Part shown: piece after piece, positions 22,779-30,714 of the stretch
How positions within the stretch are numbered: position 1 is the first letter of the stretch
How the letters are laid out: the number at the start of each line of letters is the position of its first letter
Assembly (NCBI GenBank): GCA_017303475.1
Contig: JAFLBO010000044.1
Span: 1-32,768 of the forward strand
Reading direction: 5' to 3'
Source of the DNA: Chitinophagales bacterium
Lineage (GTDB): Bacteria; Bacteroidota; Bacteroidia; Chitinophagales; Saprospiraceae
Length of the DNA: 32,768 nt
The notes under the pieces: model-generated
What the model was told of the DNA's origin: nothing
What the model saw: the letters and a program-made list of their open reading frames with translations, nothing else
Database searches by the model: none
Made by a program: the position numbers and the translations under genes

Positions 22779-23624
22779 ATGAAAAAGATACTTTCCTTTT
22801 TGATCCCCGCCGTTCTGCTGATAGCCATATTTGGCGGTATTGCACTCAAACTGAAAAAGAACAAAGCTGTTGCCGAGGAGCGGGTATATCATTTCAACCC
22901 TGCTGAAACGCCGGCTTTGGAGGGCAGTACTCCATCTGTAAAACAGCTGCCAGATGCCGGCGACCTCGTTTTTTCGGGGATTTTTGAGGCCTTCAGGGAA
23001 ACGAAAATCAGCGCAGAAATGCAGGGTAAAATCAACCACATCGCCGTGGATGCCGGCAGCAAAGTAATCAGGGGCCAAACCCTTGTGCAGTTAGACGATG
23101 CCCTTTTGCAATGGCAATTGCAGGCAGTTGACGTCCAGATCGAGGGGTTGACCGCTGATGTAAACCGATATTCCATTCTGGCAAAAGCAGATGCTATACA
23201 AGCTGTCCAGCTGGAAAAGGCTCAGTTAGGTTTGAAATCGGCACAGGTGCAACGGTCCACCATTCTCGAGCAAATCCAAAAAACCACCATAAAAGCCCCA
23301 TTCAGCGGAGTCATTTTTGCCAAACTGAATGAGGTAGGCGGCTTTGCGGCGCCTGGAGTGCCGATTTTACACATGCTGGAAATGGATCCGTTGAAATTCA
23401 CCTTCAATGTGCCGGAAAACGACCTGAAATATTTCAAAACTGGTCAAACCCTGGAAATTATGGCAGATGCTTTTCCGGATAAAAAAATCCAGGGAAGGGT
23501 CAGCCAGATCGCCAACAAAGCCAATCCGGGCAACAGTTTCCCCATACAGTGTACCGTCAACAACTTTTCCAACCATGAGCTGCGGGCAGGGATGTTTGGA
23601 AAAATTCAATTATCCACCAAATAA
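22779..23624 (+). CDS. RND efflux periplasmic adaptor (membrane-fusion protein)
   Basis: This is a 281-residue protein with an N-terminal membrane anchor (about 5-25). It has a lipoyl-like half motif, I-S-A-E-M-Q-G-K-I-N-H-I-A-V-D-A-G-S-K-V, then a helical hairpin (about 110-160). The second lipoyl half is T-I-K-A-P-F-S-G-V-I and a beta-barrel domain ends the chain. It is shorter than most RND adaptors (about 350-400 residues) and seems to lack a full membrane-proximal domain. It bridges the RND pump to the TolC duct. It lies 3 bp after tolC and 9 bp before the pump gene. Confidence 0.92.
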   Translation: MKKILSFLIPAVLLIAIFGGIALKLKKNKAVAEERVYHFNPAETPALEGSTPSVKQLPDAGDLVFSGIFEAFRETKISAEMQGKINHIAVDAGSKVIRGQTLVQLDDALLQWQLQAVDVQIEGLTADVNRYSILAKADAIQAVQLEKAQLGLKSAQVQRSTILEQIQKTTIKAPFSGVIFAKLNEVGGFAAPGVPILHMLEMDPLKFTFNVPENDLKYFKTGQTLEIMADAFPDKKIQGRVSQIANKANPGNSFPIQCTVNNFSNHELRAGMFGKIQLSTK

Positions 23625-23633
23625 TAGCCGGAC

Positions 23634-26600
23634 ATGAACATAACCGAAATTTCAATCCATCGCCCATCGCTGATCATCGTATTGTTCAGTGTGTTCGCGC
23701 TGCTCGGCATTATTGGGTATAAAAACCTGAGTTATGAGTTGATGCCCGACTTCAACCAGCCGGTGGTGGTGGTTCGTACGGGCTATCCCGGGGCCACGCC
23801 GGAAGAGGTGGAAACCTCTGTTTCCCGAAAAATTGAGGATGCTCTGTCCAACCTGGAAGGCGTGGATTATCTGGTCACCAAATCGCTGCCCAATGCCTCG
23901 GTTATCATTGCCAACCTGAACTACGGCACCAATCTCGATCAGGCCATCCTGGATGCCCAGCGGTATATAGACAATATAAGAAAGGACCTGCCGGCCGATA
24001 TACTCAGCCCGGTCATGAGCAAGGTGTCGCCCAATGATTTGCCTATCATGTCGGTCAGCGCCACAAGCGATTTGCCGGCCACCGTTTTTTATCAAAAAAT
24101 GAAAGACGAGTATTTGCCGCAAATTCAGCAATTAAAAGGCGTGGCAGAAATCACCCTGCTCGGTGGTGAAGAGCGCGAAATACAGGTAAAACTAAATCAG
24201 GAAAAGCTCAAATACTATCGGGTTTCCTTGCCCCAAGTGGTAGAGGCCGTCAATCGGGCGGGTCTGGATCTGCCTGCCGGATCCGTTCAAACTGATCGGG
24301 AAACCAACTCGGTGCGCCTGGTTGGCAAATTCAATACGCTTGAACAACTGCGCAATGTGCAGGTTGCCATGCCCGCTCCAAACAGTCCGGTGTATCTGAA
24401 GGACATAGCTGAAGTAGCAGACGATGTTCGGGAAATTACTTCCGTGAGCCGCTTCAATGGTAAAAATGGCATCGGGCTTTTATTGAAAAAACAGGGCGAC
24501 GCCAACGCCGTGGATGTATCAAAAGCGGTGCGTCGCATGTTCGAAAAAATAGAGCAGCAAAACGCCTCTGATGGGGTGAAGTTTATCATTGCCGACGACA
24601 GTACCGACAATACCATTGCTGCAGTAGACAGCGTAGTGGTAGACCTTATTTTGGCGGTAATCCTTGTGTCGCTGGTCATGCTGCTTTTCCTGCACAGCTT
24701 TAGGAATTCGTTGATTGTGCTGGTGGCAATACCAACCTCCCTGATCACTGCATTTGCGGTGATGTGGATGCTCGATTACACCCTTAACCTGATGACCCTT
24801 CTTGCGATGTCGCTGATCATCGGCATCCTGGTGGACGATGCCGTGGTGGTGTTGGAAAACATCCAACGGCACCTGGATGAGGGCAAGGAGAAAATGAAAG
24901 CTGCCTTCGACGGGCGCATGGAAATTGGCTTTTCAGCTTTGTCTATTACCCTGGTGGATGTTGTGGTGTTCCTGCCCATCCTGTTTTTGCAGGTGTTCGT
25001 GGCGGATATGCTGAAACAATTTTCGGTGGTAGTAATTACGTCCACCATGACCAGTTTGCTGGTAGGGTTTACACTTACACCCTGGCTGGCTTCGCGCATT
25101 GGCAAAAAAGAAGATTTACAGCCCACCCATTTTTTCAACCGGTTTTTAATTGGTTTTGAAAACATGTTGCATCGTTTCATTGAATGGTATGGCCGGCAAC
25201 TGAATTGGGTGTTGAACCACAAACTGATTTTTACCGGCATCGTGCTGCTGCTTTTTGCCACGACCCTGGGGGTAATGAAACAGGGTATTATTGGCAAGGA
25301 GCTGATTTCCACGGGCGATCAGGGAAAATTCCGCTTTGCCCTGGAATTTGATAAAAGCACCTCCATTCAGCAAAATGACACTATTTCAAGGGTTATTGAG
25401 CAACATATTCTGGCTCAACCGGAAGTAAAAACGTTGTTCAGTAACGTAGGCGGGCCAAGTACGGGTATCGGCAGCCTCGGGGTGGGCGTGCCGTACAAAA
25501 CGGAATTTACGGTTCAGCTGAAAGATAAAAAGACACTTCAGAATCTTAGGACGGAGGACTTTATGTTGCGCCTTCGCAAAGCGCTGCAAGAACAATATCC
25601 CGATATTCGCTTTTCCATGGCCACCTTGGGCTTGGTACCCCGATCCGCCCCTATCGAAATAACCCTGAGCGGCAGCGACCAGAATCAGGTGATGGAAACA
25701 GGTAAAATGCTTCTGAAGGTGGTGCAAGGCATTCCCGGAGCAGACAATGTTCAGTTGTCGGTGGAAGAAGGAAGCCCGGAGTATCAGGTGTTGCCCGATA
25801 AAGACCGTATGCAGCGGCTCGGATTAACCACCGCTTACACCGGTCAAAGTCTGCGCACGGCTTTTGCAGGGAACGATGATGCCAGCCTGACGGAAAACGG
25901 AACGGAGTACCCGATCAGGATTTGGCTGGCCGATTTCGACCGTCGGAGTTTTGACGACGTGAGTCGCCTGAACATCCTCAATCCGGCTGGAATACCCGTA
26001 CAAGTGGCTCAATTCGCCACAGTTGTCAAAGGGCAGACCCCCTCGCTGCTGGAACGGAAGGACCGGCAACCGGCTGTGACGCTCACCGCAGATGCGCTGG
26101 GCCGACCCTCGGGTACGGTAGCCGATGAGGTCGTAGCTCATTTGAAGAAAAACCCTTTGCCTGAAGGCATTGGCCTTGCCTGGGGCAGCGACATCAAGCG
26201 ACAGAACGATAGCTTCGGGGCTTTGGGAGGCGTACTGGCCATTTCGTTTATGTTGATTTACCTGATTATGGTGGCCTTGTACGACAGTTTTGTCTATCCG
26301 TTTGTGGCGCTTTTCTCGATTCCAGTGGCGGCGATCGGGGCATTTTTAGCCCTGAATTTATCCCTCAGTAATTTGAGCCTGTTCGCTTTGCTGGGTTTGA
26401 TCATGCTAATGGGTTTGGTCACCAAAAATGCCATTCTTATTGTAGATTTTACCAATCAGCTCAAAGCGCAAGGTCTGCATTATCGGGAGGCGCTGATTCA
26501 GGCCGGAAAAGAGCGGATGCGCCCTATTCTGATGACCACCCTCGCCATGGCTATCGGCATGCTGCCCATTGCGTTGGCAAAAGGAACCGCTAGCGAATGG

Positions 26601-26741
26601 AAAAACGGACTGGCATGGGTCATCATAGGCGGGCTGCTTTCTTCCCTGATTTTAACCGTTTATCTGGTGCCCATGGTGTATTATCTGGTGGACAGATTAA
26701 AAGAGAGGATATCGCCTGGAGGGGCACCGGTTAAGCGTTAG
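23634..26741 (+). CDS. RND-family inner-membrane efflux pump
   Basis: At 1035 residues this is the full length for an AcrB-type transporter with 12 membrane helices and two large periplasmic loops. The proton-relay residues are present. They are Asp401-Asp402 in helix 4 (G-I-L-V-D-D-A-V-V-V-L-E-N), Lys931 in helix 10 (M-G-L-V-T-K-N-A-I-L-I-V-D-F) and Arg963 in helix 11 (R-M-R-P-I-L-M-T-T). These motifs fit hydrophobe/amphiphile (HAE1-type) pumps better than heavy-metal ones. It exports an unknown compound driven by proton influx, together with the adaptor and TolC-like protein in the same operon. It ends 15 bp before the oxyR remnant. Confidence 0.95.
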   Translation: MNITEISIHRPSLIIVLFSVFALLGIIGYKNLSYELMPDFNQPVVVVRTGYPGATPEEVETSVSRKIEDALSNLEGVDYLVTKSLPNASVIIANLNYGTNLDQAILDAQRYIDNIRKDLPADILSPVMSKVSPNDLPIMSVSATSDLPATVFYQKMKDEYLPQIQQLKGVAEITLLGGEEREIQVKLNQEKLKYYRVSLPQVVEAVNRAGLDLPAGSVQTDRETNSVRLVGKFNTLEQLRNVQVAMPAPNSPVYLKDIAEVADDVREITSVSRFNGKNGIGLLLKKQGDANAVDVSKAVRRMFEKIEQQNASDGVKFIIADDSTDNTIAAVDSVVVDLILAVILVSLVMLLFLHSFRNSLIVLVAIPTSLITAFAVMWMLDYTLNLMTLLAMSLIIGILVDDAVVVLENIQRHLDEGKEKMKAAFDGRMEIGFSALSITLVDVVVFLPILFLQVFVADMLKQFSVVVITSTMTSLLVGFTLTPWLASRIGKKEDLQPTHFFNRFLIGFENMLHRFIEWYGRQLNWVLNHKLIFTGIVLLLFATTLGVMKQGIIGKELISTGDQGKFRFALEFDKSTSIQQNDTISRVIEQHILAQPEVKTLFSNVGGPSTGIGSLGVGVPYKTEFTVQLKDKKTLQNLRTEDFMLRLRKALQEQYPDIRFSMATLGLVPRSAPIEITLSGSDQNQVMETGKMLLKVVQGIPGADNVQLSVEEGSPEYQVLPDKDRMQRLGLTTAYTGQSLRTAFAGNDDASLTENGTEYPIRIWLADFDRRSFDDVSRLNILNPAGIPVQVAQFATVVKGQTPSLLERKDRQPAVTLTADALGRPSGTVADEVVAHLKKNPLPEGIGLAWGSDIKRQNDSFGALGGVLAISFMLIYLIMVALYDSFVYPFVALFSIPVAAIGAFLALNLSLSNLSLFALLGLIMLMGLVTKNAILIVDFTNQLKAQGLHYREALIQAGKERMRPILMTTLAMAIGMLPIALAKGTASEWKNGLAWVIIGGLLSSLILTVYLVPMVYYLVDRLKERISPGGAPVKR

Positions 26742-26756
26742 AAAAATTTCGCCCTT

Positions 26757-26903
26757 CCCCCCGCGCCTGTGCGCGAGATCAGTCTGGTAACGCGCCGCAT
26801 TTTTTCCAAAGCCAAATTGCTGCACGCGCTCCGCGATGTGATTGTGGAAAACCTGCCCCAGGCGGTGCTGGGCATGAAGGAAGGGCGGGTGATGGGGGTT
26901 TAG
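26757..26903 (+). pseudogene. oxyR: 3' remnant of a second oxyR allele
   Basis: The 147 bases match codons 264 to the stop of the intact oxyR (19372-19518) without gaps, at about 95% identity. Of the seven differing bases, four are synonymous (Pro, Ile, Glu, Val), one gives Leu to Met, and two change the stop from TGA to TAG. There is no start and no upstream part. It lies 15 bp after the pump gene and 3 bp before the stop of the convergent polyferredoxin gene. Conservation of the reading frame implies it was part of a working oxyR until recently. Confidence 0.88.
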
Positions 26904-26906
26904 GGG

Positions 26907-28187
26907 CTACTCTCCCTCCAAGCGCAGTACCCCCCTCGGGCATACCGCCGAACAAATGCCGCAGCCAACACAGGACGCGCGCACAATATCCTGCCCTTTC
27001 TGGGCATAGGCGCGTACATCAATACCCATTTCGCAGGAGCTGGAGCAATTGCCACAGGAAATACACTGACCGCCATTGGTGGTGATGCGAAATTTGGATT
27101 TGGTTTTTTGCCAAATACCCAGCCAGGCCGCCATGGGGCAACCAAAGCGACACCAAACCCTGCTGCCCATGAGCGGGTAAAAGCCCACGCCAACCACTCC
27201 CGAAAAGGCCGAGCCGATCAGGAAAGAATAGGTTTTGTAAAATGGTTCCGAAATGCCCTGCAGGATGCTTCGCCCGGTGGCCACATTGGCCCAAAGCAGC
27301 AGGGTCATCAACACCACAAAAACCAGCACGCTGTAAATCATCCAGCGTTCAATTTTCCAGGCTTTCAAACTTTTGTCAGATAAATGCCTGAACGGATCAC
27401 CGGCTGTTTCGGCCAGTCCGCCGCAGCCGCAAACCCAGGAACAATACCACCTTTTGCCAAAAAAATAGGTCAAAACCGGCGTGCCAATAAAAAACATGGC
27501 CAGCCCAAAAAAGAAAAAGAAGGTGCCCAGCGAGGAACCCGAATAGCCCTCATGCGCCATCGGGGTGCCCTGGTAATACGATAATGGCCACCAGTAGGTA
27601 AAGTAAATTTCAGGCTGCTGCAAACGCATCAAAAGCCCCGGGATCAAAAAGGAAAAACCCAGTTGGAACAACATCACCGACCAGGTCCGGATGCGCTGAT
27701 AGGGGTTATGGCGGTATTTGTACAAAAACTTGGCGCCCATCAGCAGCACCGCCCCGGTGTACAAAACGCCGTACACAAACCACTGATCAGAAGCCCTGCC
27801 GCGCAAAACCTGACTCAGCGGGTCAAAAAGCTGAATCAATCCGGTGAGGTACTGCGGAAACCAGTACAAACTCACATAAAACCCGGTAATAACCACCCCG
27901 GTCAGCCAGCCCCAAACGCCTCGCGCCGTGAGACTCCTGAACCAGATTCCGTTGTTTTTGATGCCTTCCGGCCTGGCCACATACTCCTCGCGGATAAACA
28001 GCGCAATCCCGGCCGTGATGAGCACCAAAGCTGCGAGAGACGTTGGTACCGGCGCAAGGGCTTTCCCGGCCGCCCATACCATGAGCAGCAACAGGATACC
28101 CACTCCAGATATTGCCAGAGCCAGTTTTTGCCGGCCAGTGGTCATCATCGGGGCTGGGTTGGAGAGGGAAAGAGATGCGTTTTGCAT
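26907..28187 (-). CDS. Membrane polyferredoxin of the NapH/NosR/CcoG type
   Basis: This is a 426-residue membrane protein with about six helices. After the helices that carry C-S-W-V-C-G-C-G (Cys249, Cys253, Cys255) and W-C-R-F-G-C-P (Cys346, Cys350) come two ferredoxin-type 4Fe-4S sites. These are Cys375/378/381/385 (C-I-S-C-G-N-C-S-S-S-C) and Cys406/409/412/416 (C-V-G-C-G-I-C-S-A-V-C-P). NapH and NosR-like proteins pass electrons across or along the inner membrane. Upstream on the same strand is an FAD oxidoreductase that could be its electron donor. The gene carries no clue to the final acceptor. Its stop lies 3 bp from the oxyR remnant, so the two were originally convergent neighbours. 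Confidence 0.88.
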   Translation of the reverse strand: MQNASLSLSNPAPMMTTGRQKLALAISGVGILLLLMVWAAGKALAPVPTSLAALVLITAGIALFIREEYVARPEGIKNNGIWFRSLTARGVWGWLTGVVITGFYVSLYWFPQYLTGLIQLFDPLSQVLRGRASDQWFVYGVLYTGAVLLMGAKFLYKYRHNPYQRIRTWSVMLFQLGFSFLIPGLLMRLQQPEIYFTYWWPLSYYQGTPMAHEGYSGSSLGTFFFFFGLAMFFIGTPVLTYFFGKRWYCSWVCGCGGLAETAGDPFRHLSDKSLKAWKIERWMIYSVLVFVVLMTLLLWANVATGRSILQGISEPFYKTYSFLIGSAFSGVVGVGFYPLMGSRVWCRFGCPMAAWLGIWQKTKSKFRITTNGGQCISCGNCSSSCEMGIDVRAYAQKGQDIVRASCVGCGICSAVCPRGVLRLEGE

Positions 28188-28206
28188 GGGTTATTATTTT
28201 TTTACT

Positions 28207-28350
28207 GAGTGCGTGAGTTGGGGAGGATACCACTAAGGCACTAAGGGCACTAAGGAGACTTTGGCTAAATTAAATATTACATTGAGCCACCACTTATTCC
28301 TCTTAGTGCCCTTAGTGCCTTAGTGGTGTCCTCCCCAACTCACGCACTCT
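28207..28350. repeat. Long fold-back repeat between the two electron-transfer genes
   Basis: Two inverted arms of about 50 bp (28207-28257 and 28299-28350) are nearly perfectly complementary, with a central spacer of about 42 bp. Arm sequences include GTGCGTGAGTTGGGGAGGA and CCACTAAGGCACTAAGGG. The hairpin fills the entire gap between the two minus-strand genes. It may act as an mRNA-stabilising or terminating structure, or be a mobile repeat. A promoter inside it is not visible. Confidence 0.8.
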
Positions 28351-28351
28351 C

Positions 28352-29692
28352 TCATTCACTCACTAAGAATCTCAGCACCCCGGCCAGTCCGCGTTTTTGC
28401 TTGAGCGACAGGCTTTTGCCCGTTTGCCGGTTGTACAAATCTATCAGTTCTGATTCATGTTCAGGATAAAACTCCGGATCGAAATTGGCCAGGCCCAGGT
28501 GTTGAAGCACGGTTTCAATGGTAGTCCCGTCGCGCAGCCATTTCTCACACACCTCCTGCCGGTACCGGATGCCCATGAGGTTGAATCCTGTCACAGCGCC
28601 TGTCTGCCGGTCGTAATTCAACCGGATACTCTTTTTGCCCGAGCTGTGCTCCCAGTAAATCGTGGCCTGATGCTCCGGCAACTTCGCCGGCACATCGCCA
28701 TAAACCTGATATTCAATATCCAGAAACTTGGCAGAATTGAACCAGAAACCCGGATCGTAAGCCAACGGGCTCCCGCAAATATTCCGGGCTATCACCTCGC
28801 CCATCATACGTCCGGTGTACCAAACAGCTTCGATGGGTTTGCGCCCCGGGCGAGGCTGGCGCATTTCAGCGCAGTCGCCGGCGGCGTACACATCGGGAAT
28901 ATTGGTTTCCAGGTACTCGTTGACCAAAATGCCGCGGTTGATATCCAGCCCGGTGTTTTTCAAAAAATCCACATTGGGGCGCACTCCGGCTGTCAGGCCC
29001 ACAAAACCACAGGAAATCTCTTCTCCGCGGCTGGTTACCACTGCCCGGCAACGACCCTGTTCGTCGGGCAATATTTCTTTTAACTCCGTTTCAAGGCGCA
29101 AATCAATGCCATGTTCCCGAATGTGCCGGTTGATCATGGCCGATTCTTCCGGAGGTATTACACTGCTCCAGAAACTCTTTTCCCGCACCAAAAAGCTCAC
29201 CGGTATATGCCGTGAATGGAACATTTCGGCCATTTCAATGCCAATCAAACCGCCACCCACAATAACTGCACGCTGCAAGCCGGCACTGTATTTTTCCATC
29301 TGCTCCAAATCCTGCCAGTGATACAGCCCGCGCACCCCCGCGAGATCCTGACCCGGCCAGCCAAATTTGTTGGATACCGACCCTGTTGCCAGCAGGAGCT
29401 TGTCATAAGGTATTGCCCTGCCATCCTCAGCATGCAGGGTTTTAGCCGCAAAATCAATGCCTTGAACCCGTGCGCGGACCAGATTTATGCGGTTTTTTTC
29501 CCAAAACCAATCCTCATACGGCTTCAGGTCCTGCGCGCGCATGTGACCCATGTACACATACATCAGCGCAGTGCGACTGAAGAAATACTCAGATTCGTCG
29601 GAAACCACCGTGATCTGGTGATCGCTTTCTTTCCGGATATGACGGGCGGCGGTAATGCCGCTCACGCCGTTGCCAAGGATAACTGTGTGCAT
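28352..29692 (-). CDS. FAD-dependent NAD(P)H oxidoreductase (pyridine nucleotide-disulfide family)
   Basis: The protein is 446 residues when started at M-H-T-V-I-L-G-N-G. An earlier in-frame start would run into a repeat and add residues before the first nucleotide-binding strand. The N-terminal FAD-binding motif is G-N-G-V-S-G (about 7-12). The NAD(P)-binding motif is V-G-G-G-L-I-G-I-E (about 150). The C-terminal FAD contact is D-V-Y-A-A-G-D-C-A-E (about 285). The fold matches the rubredoxin/ferredoxin reductase and NirB-type group. No redox disulfide motif was seen, so it probably reduces a separate partner. The polyferredoxin gene directly downstream is the obvious candidate. A C-terminal tail of about 100 residues is of unclear role. 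Confidence 0.88.
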   Translation of the reverse strand: MHTVILGNGVSGITAARHIRKESDHQITVVSDESEYFFSRTALMYVYMGHMRAQDLKPYEDWFWEKNRINLVRARVQGIDFAAKTLHAEDGRAIPYDKLLLATGSVSNKFGWPGQDLAGVRGLYHWQDLEQMEKYSAGLQRAVIVGGGLIGIEMAEMFHSRHIPVSFLVREKSFWSSVIPPEESAMINRHIREHGIDLRLETELKEILPDEQGRCRAVVTSRGEEISCGFVGLTAGVRPNVDFLKNTGLDINRGILVNEYLETNIPDVYAAGDCAEMRQPRPGRKPIEAVWYTGRMMGEVIARNICGSPLAYDPGFWFNSAKFLDIEYQVYGDVPAKLPEHQATIYWEHSSGKKSIRLNYDRQTGAVTGFNLMGIRYRQEVCEKWLRDGTTIETVLQHLGLANFDPEFYPEHESELIDLYNRQTGKSLSLKQKRGLAGVLRFLVSE

Positions 29693-29706
29693 AAAAACGC
29701 GGTGAA

Positions 29707-29906
29707 AATATCCAATATCCAATGTCCAATATCCAATGTCCAAGTGGTGCGCCTGTTTGGCATCAGCACGTTTGTATGGATGTTTTCGCCTGAATGGCGA
29801 AAGGCAACCATTAGGTCTCGCCATTCAGGCGAGTAATGCCCAGTAAATGTGCTGACGCCAAGCACCCGCACCACTTGGACATTGGATATTGGACATTGGA
29901 TATTGG
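29707..29906. repeat. 200-bp fold-back element with direct sub-repeats
   Basis: The outer arms (29707-29750 and 29868-29906) carry repeated CCAATATCCAATGTCC and its complement. Next inward, TGGTGCGCCTGTTTGGC-type sequence pairs with its inverse on the other side. An inner pair is TCGCCTGAATGGCGA (29786-29800) with TCGCCATTCAGGCGA (29818-29832). No gene is inside. It separates the DUF4129 gene from the oxidoreductase start, both on the minus strand. Confidence 0.8.
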
Positions 29907-29923
29907 TTATTGAACATTGATTT

Positions 29924-30697
29924 TCATTTTTCTAACATTCGCTTTAGCTCCGGTTCCAAGCGGGCATACTCTTCTGCGCTCAGGGTCAGGTTTCCGTACC
30001 AGCTGCGTTCATAGTGTCGCACCACATCCCGGAATTCGTTGTGCATCCGGTGTTTGCGCATCTCCCGGATATAATCCCGGTTGGTTTTCTCTTTCGACCA
30101 TTCAATGGCGCCTTGTTCTGAGAGGTGTTTGATGATTTGCAGGAAATAAATACGCACGGCCAGGGTCCAGTTGGCTGCTGCCATGGCTTCGCGCAGAAAA
30201 CGCTCCAGATCTGTTTCGTGAATGTATTCGTCCAGATTGGCCAGGGTAATTTCCGTGCCGTCCCGGGCAATAACCCGGTTGCGCGGCGCCTGAAGCATCC
30301 AGTACACACCATAGGCAATCAAGCCAAGGGCCAGCAAAACCGCCAGTACCTGAAAAATGGAACCTAAACCCTGAAACATGCGGGTCCAATCCAGGGAAGG
30401 GGTTGGTGCGTTAGTTTCACGTTTTTTGCGCTCCTTTTCCTGTTTAGGTACGTCTTTGCTGTAATCCGTGCCTCCCACGGCCTTATCCCATTGATCCTGA
30501 GGCACATCCCGCATGGCTATCGGCTTAATCTCCTTCGGGGAATATGGCTCCCGAACATATTCATAATCCTCTTCCACCACTTCTTCCGATACATAAATGC
30601 TGTCTGCCGCCAAATCATCCTCCGTCAACGGAACCTCCGTTTCCGTCTGAGCCATCAGCGAAAGGGGAAAAAGAAGGAAAAAGAGGTGTTTAAGCAT
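29924..30697 (-). CDS. DUF4129 domain membrane protein
   Basis: This 257-residue protein has a short signal peptide (cleavage after SLMAQ, about residue 17). A low-complexity acidic periplasmic stretch with many E, D and Y follows. One membrane helix (about 113-133) then leads to a cytoplasmic C-terminal DUF4129 domain. The domain is visible as D-L-E-R-F-L-R-E-A-M-A-A-A-N-W-T-L-A-V-R and later R-H-Y-E-R-S-W-Y-G. DUF4129 occurs in Bacteroidota in clusters with SpoIIM-type, MoxR ATPase and DUF58 genes, thought to handle envelope or membrane stress. The SpoIIM-like gene is 17 bp upstream on the same strand, so they form an operon. Confidence 0.85.
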   Translation of the reverse strand: MLKHLFFLLFPLSLMAQTETEVPLTEDDLAADSIYVSEEVVEEDYEYVREPYSPKEIKPIAMRDVPQDQWDKAVGGTDYSKDVPKQEKERKKRETNAPTPSLDWTRMFQGLGSIFQVLAVLLALGLIAYGVYWMLQAPRNRVIARDGTEITLANLDEYIHETDLERFLREAMAAANWTLAVRIYFLQIIKHLSEQGAIEWSKEKTNRDYIREMRKHRMHNEFRDVVRHYERSWYGNLTLSAEEYARLEPELKRMLEK

Positions 30698-30714
30698 GGT
30701 TGAATGAGATGGGG

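Noticed and set aside
29693..29824. Longer start for the FAD oxidoreductase
   Set aside because: The added 44 residues are translated from the fold-back element and precede the FAD-binding strand, where family members begin.
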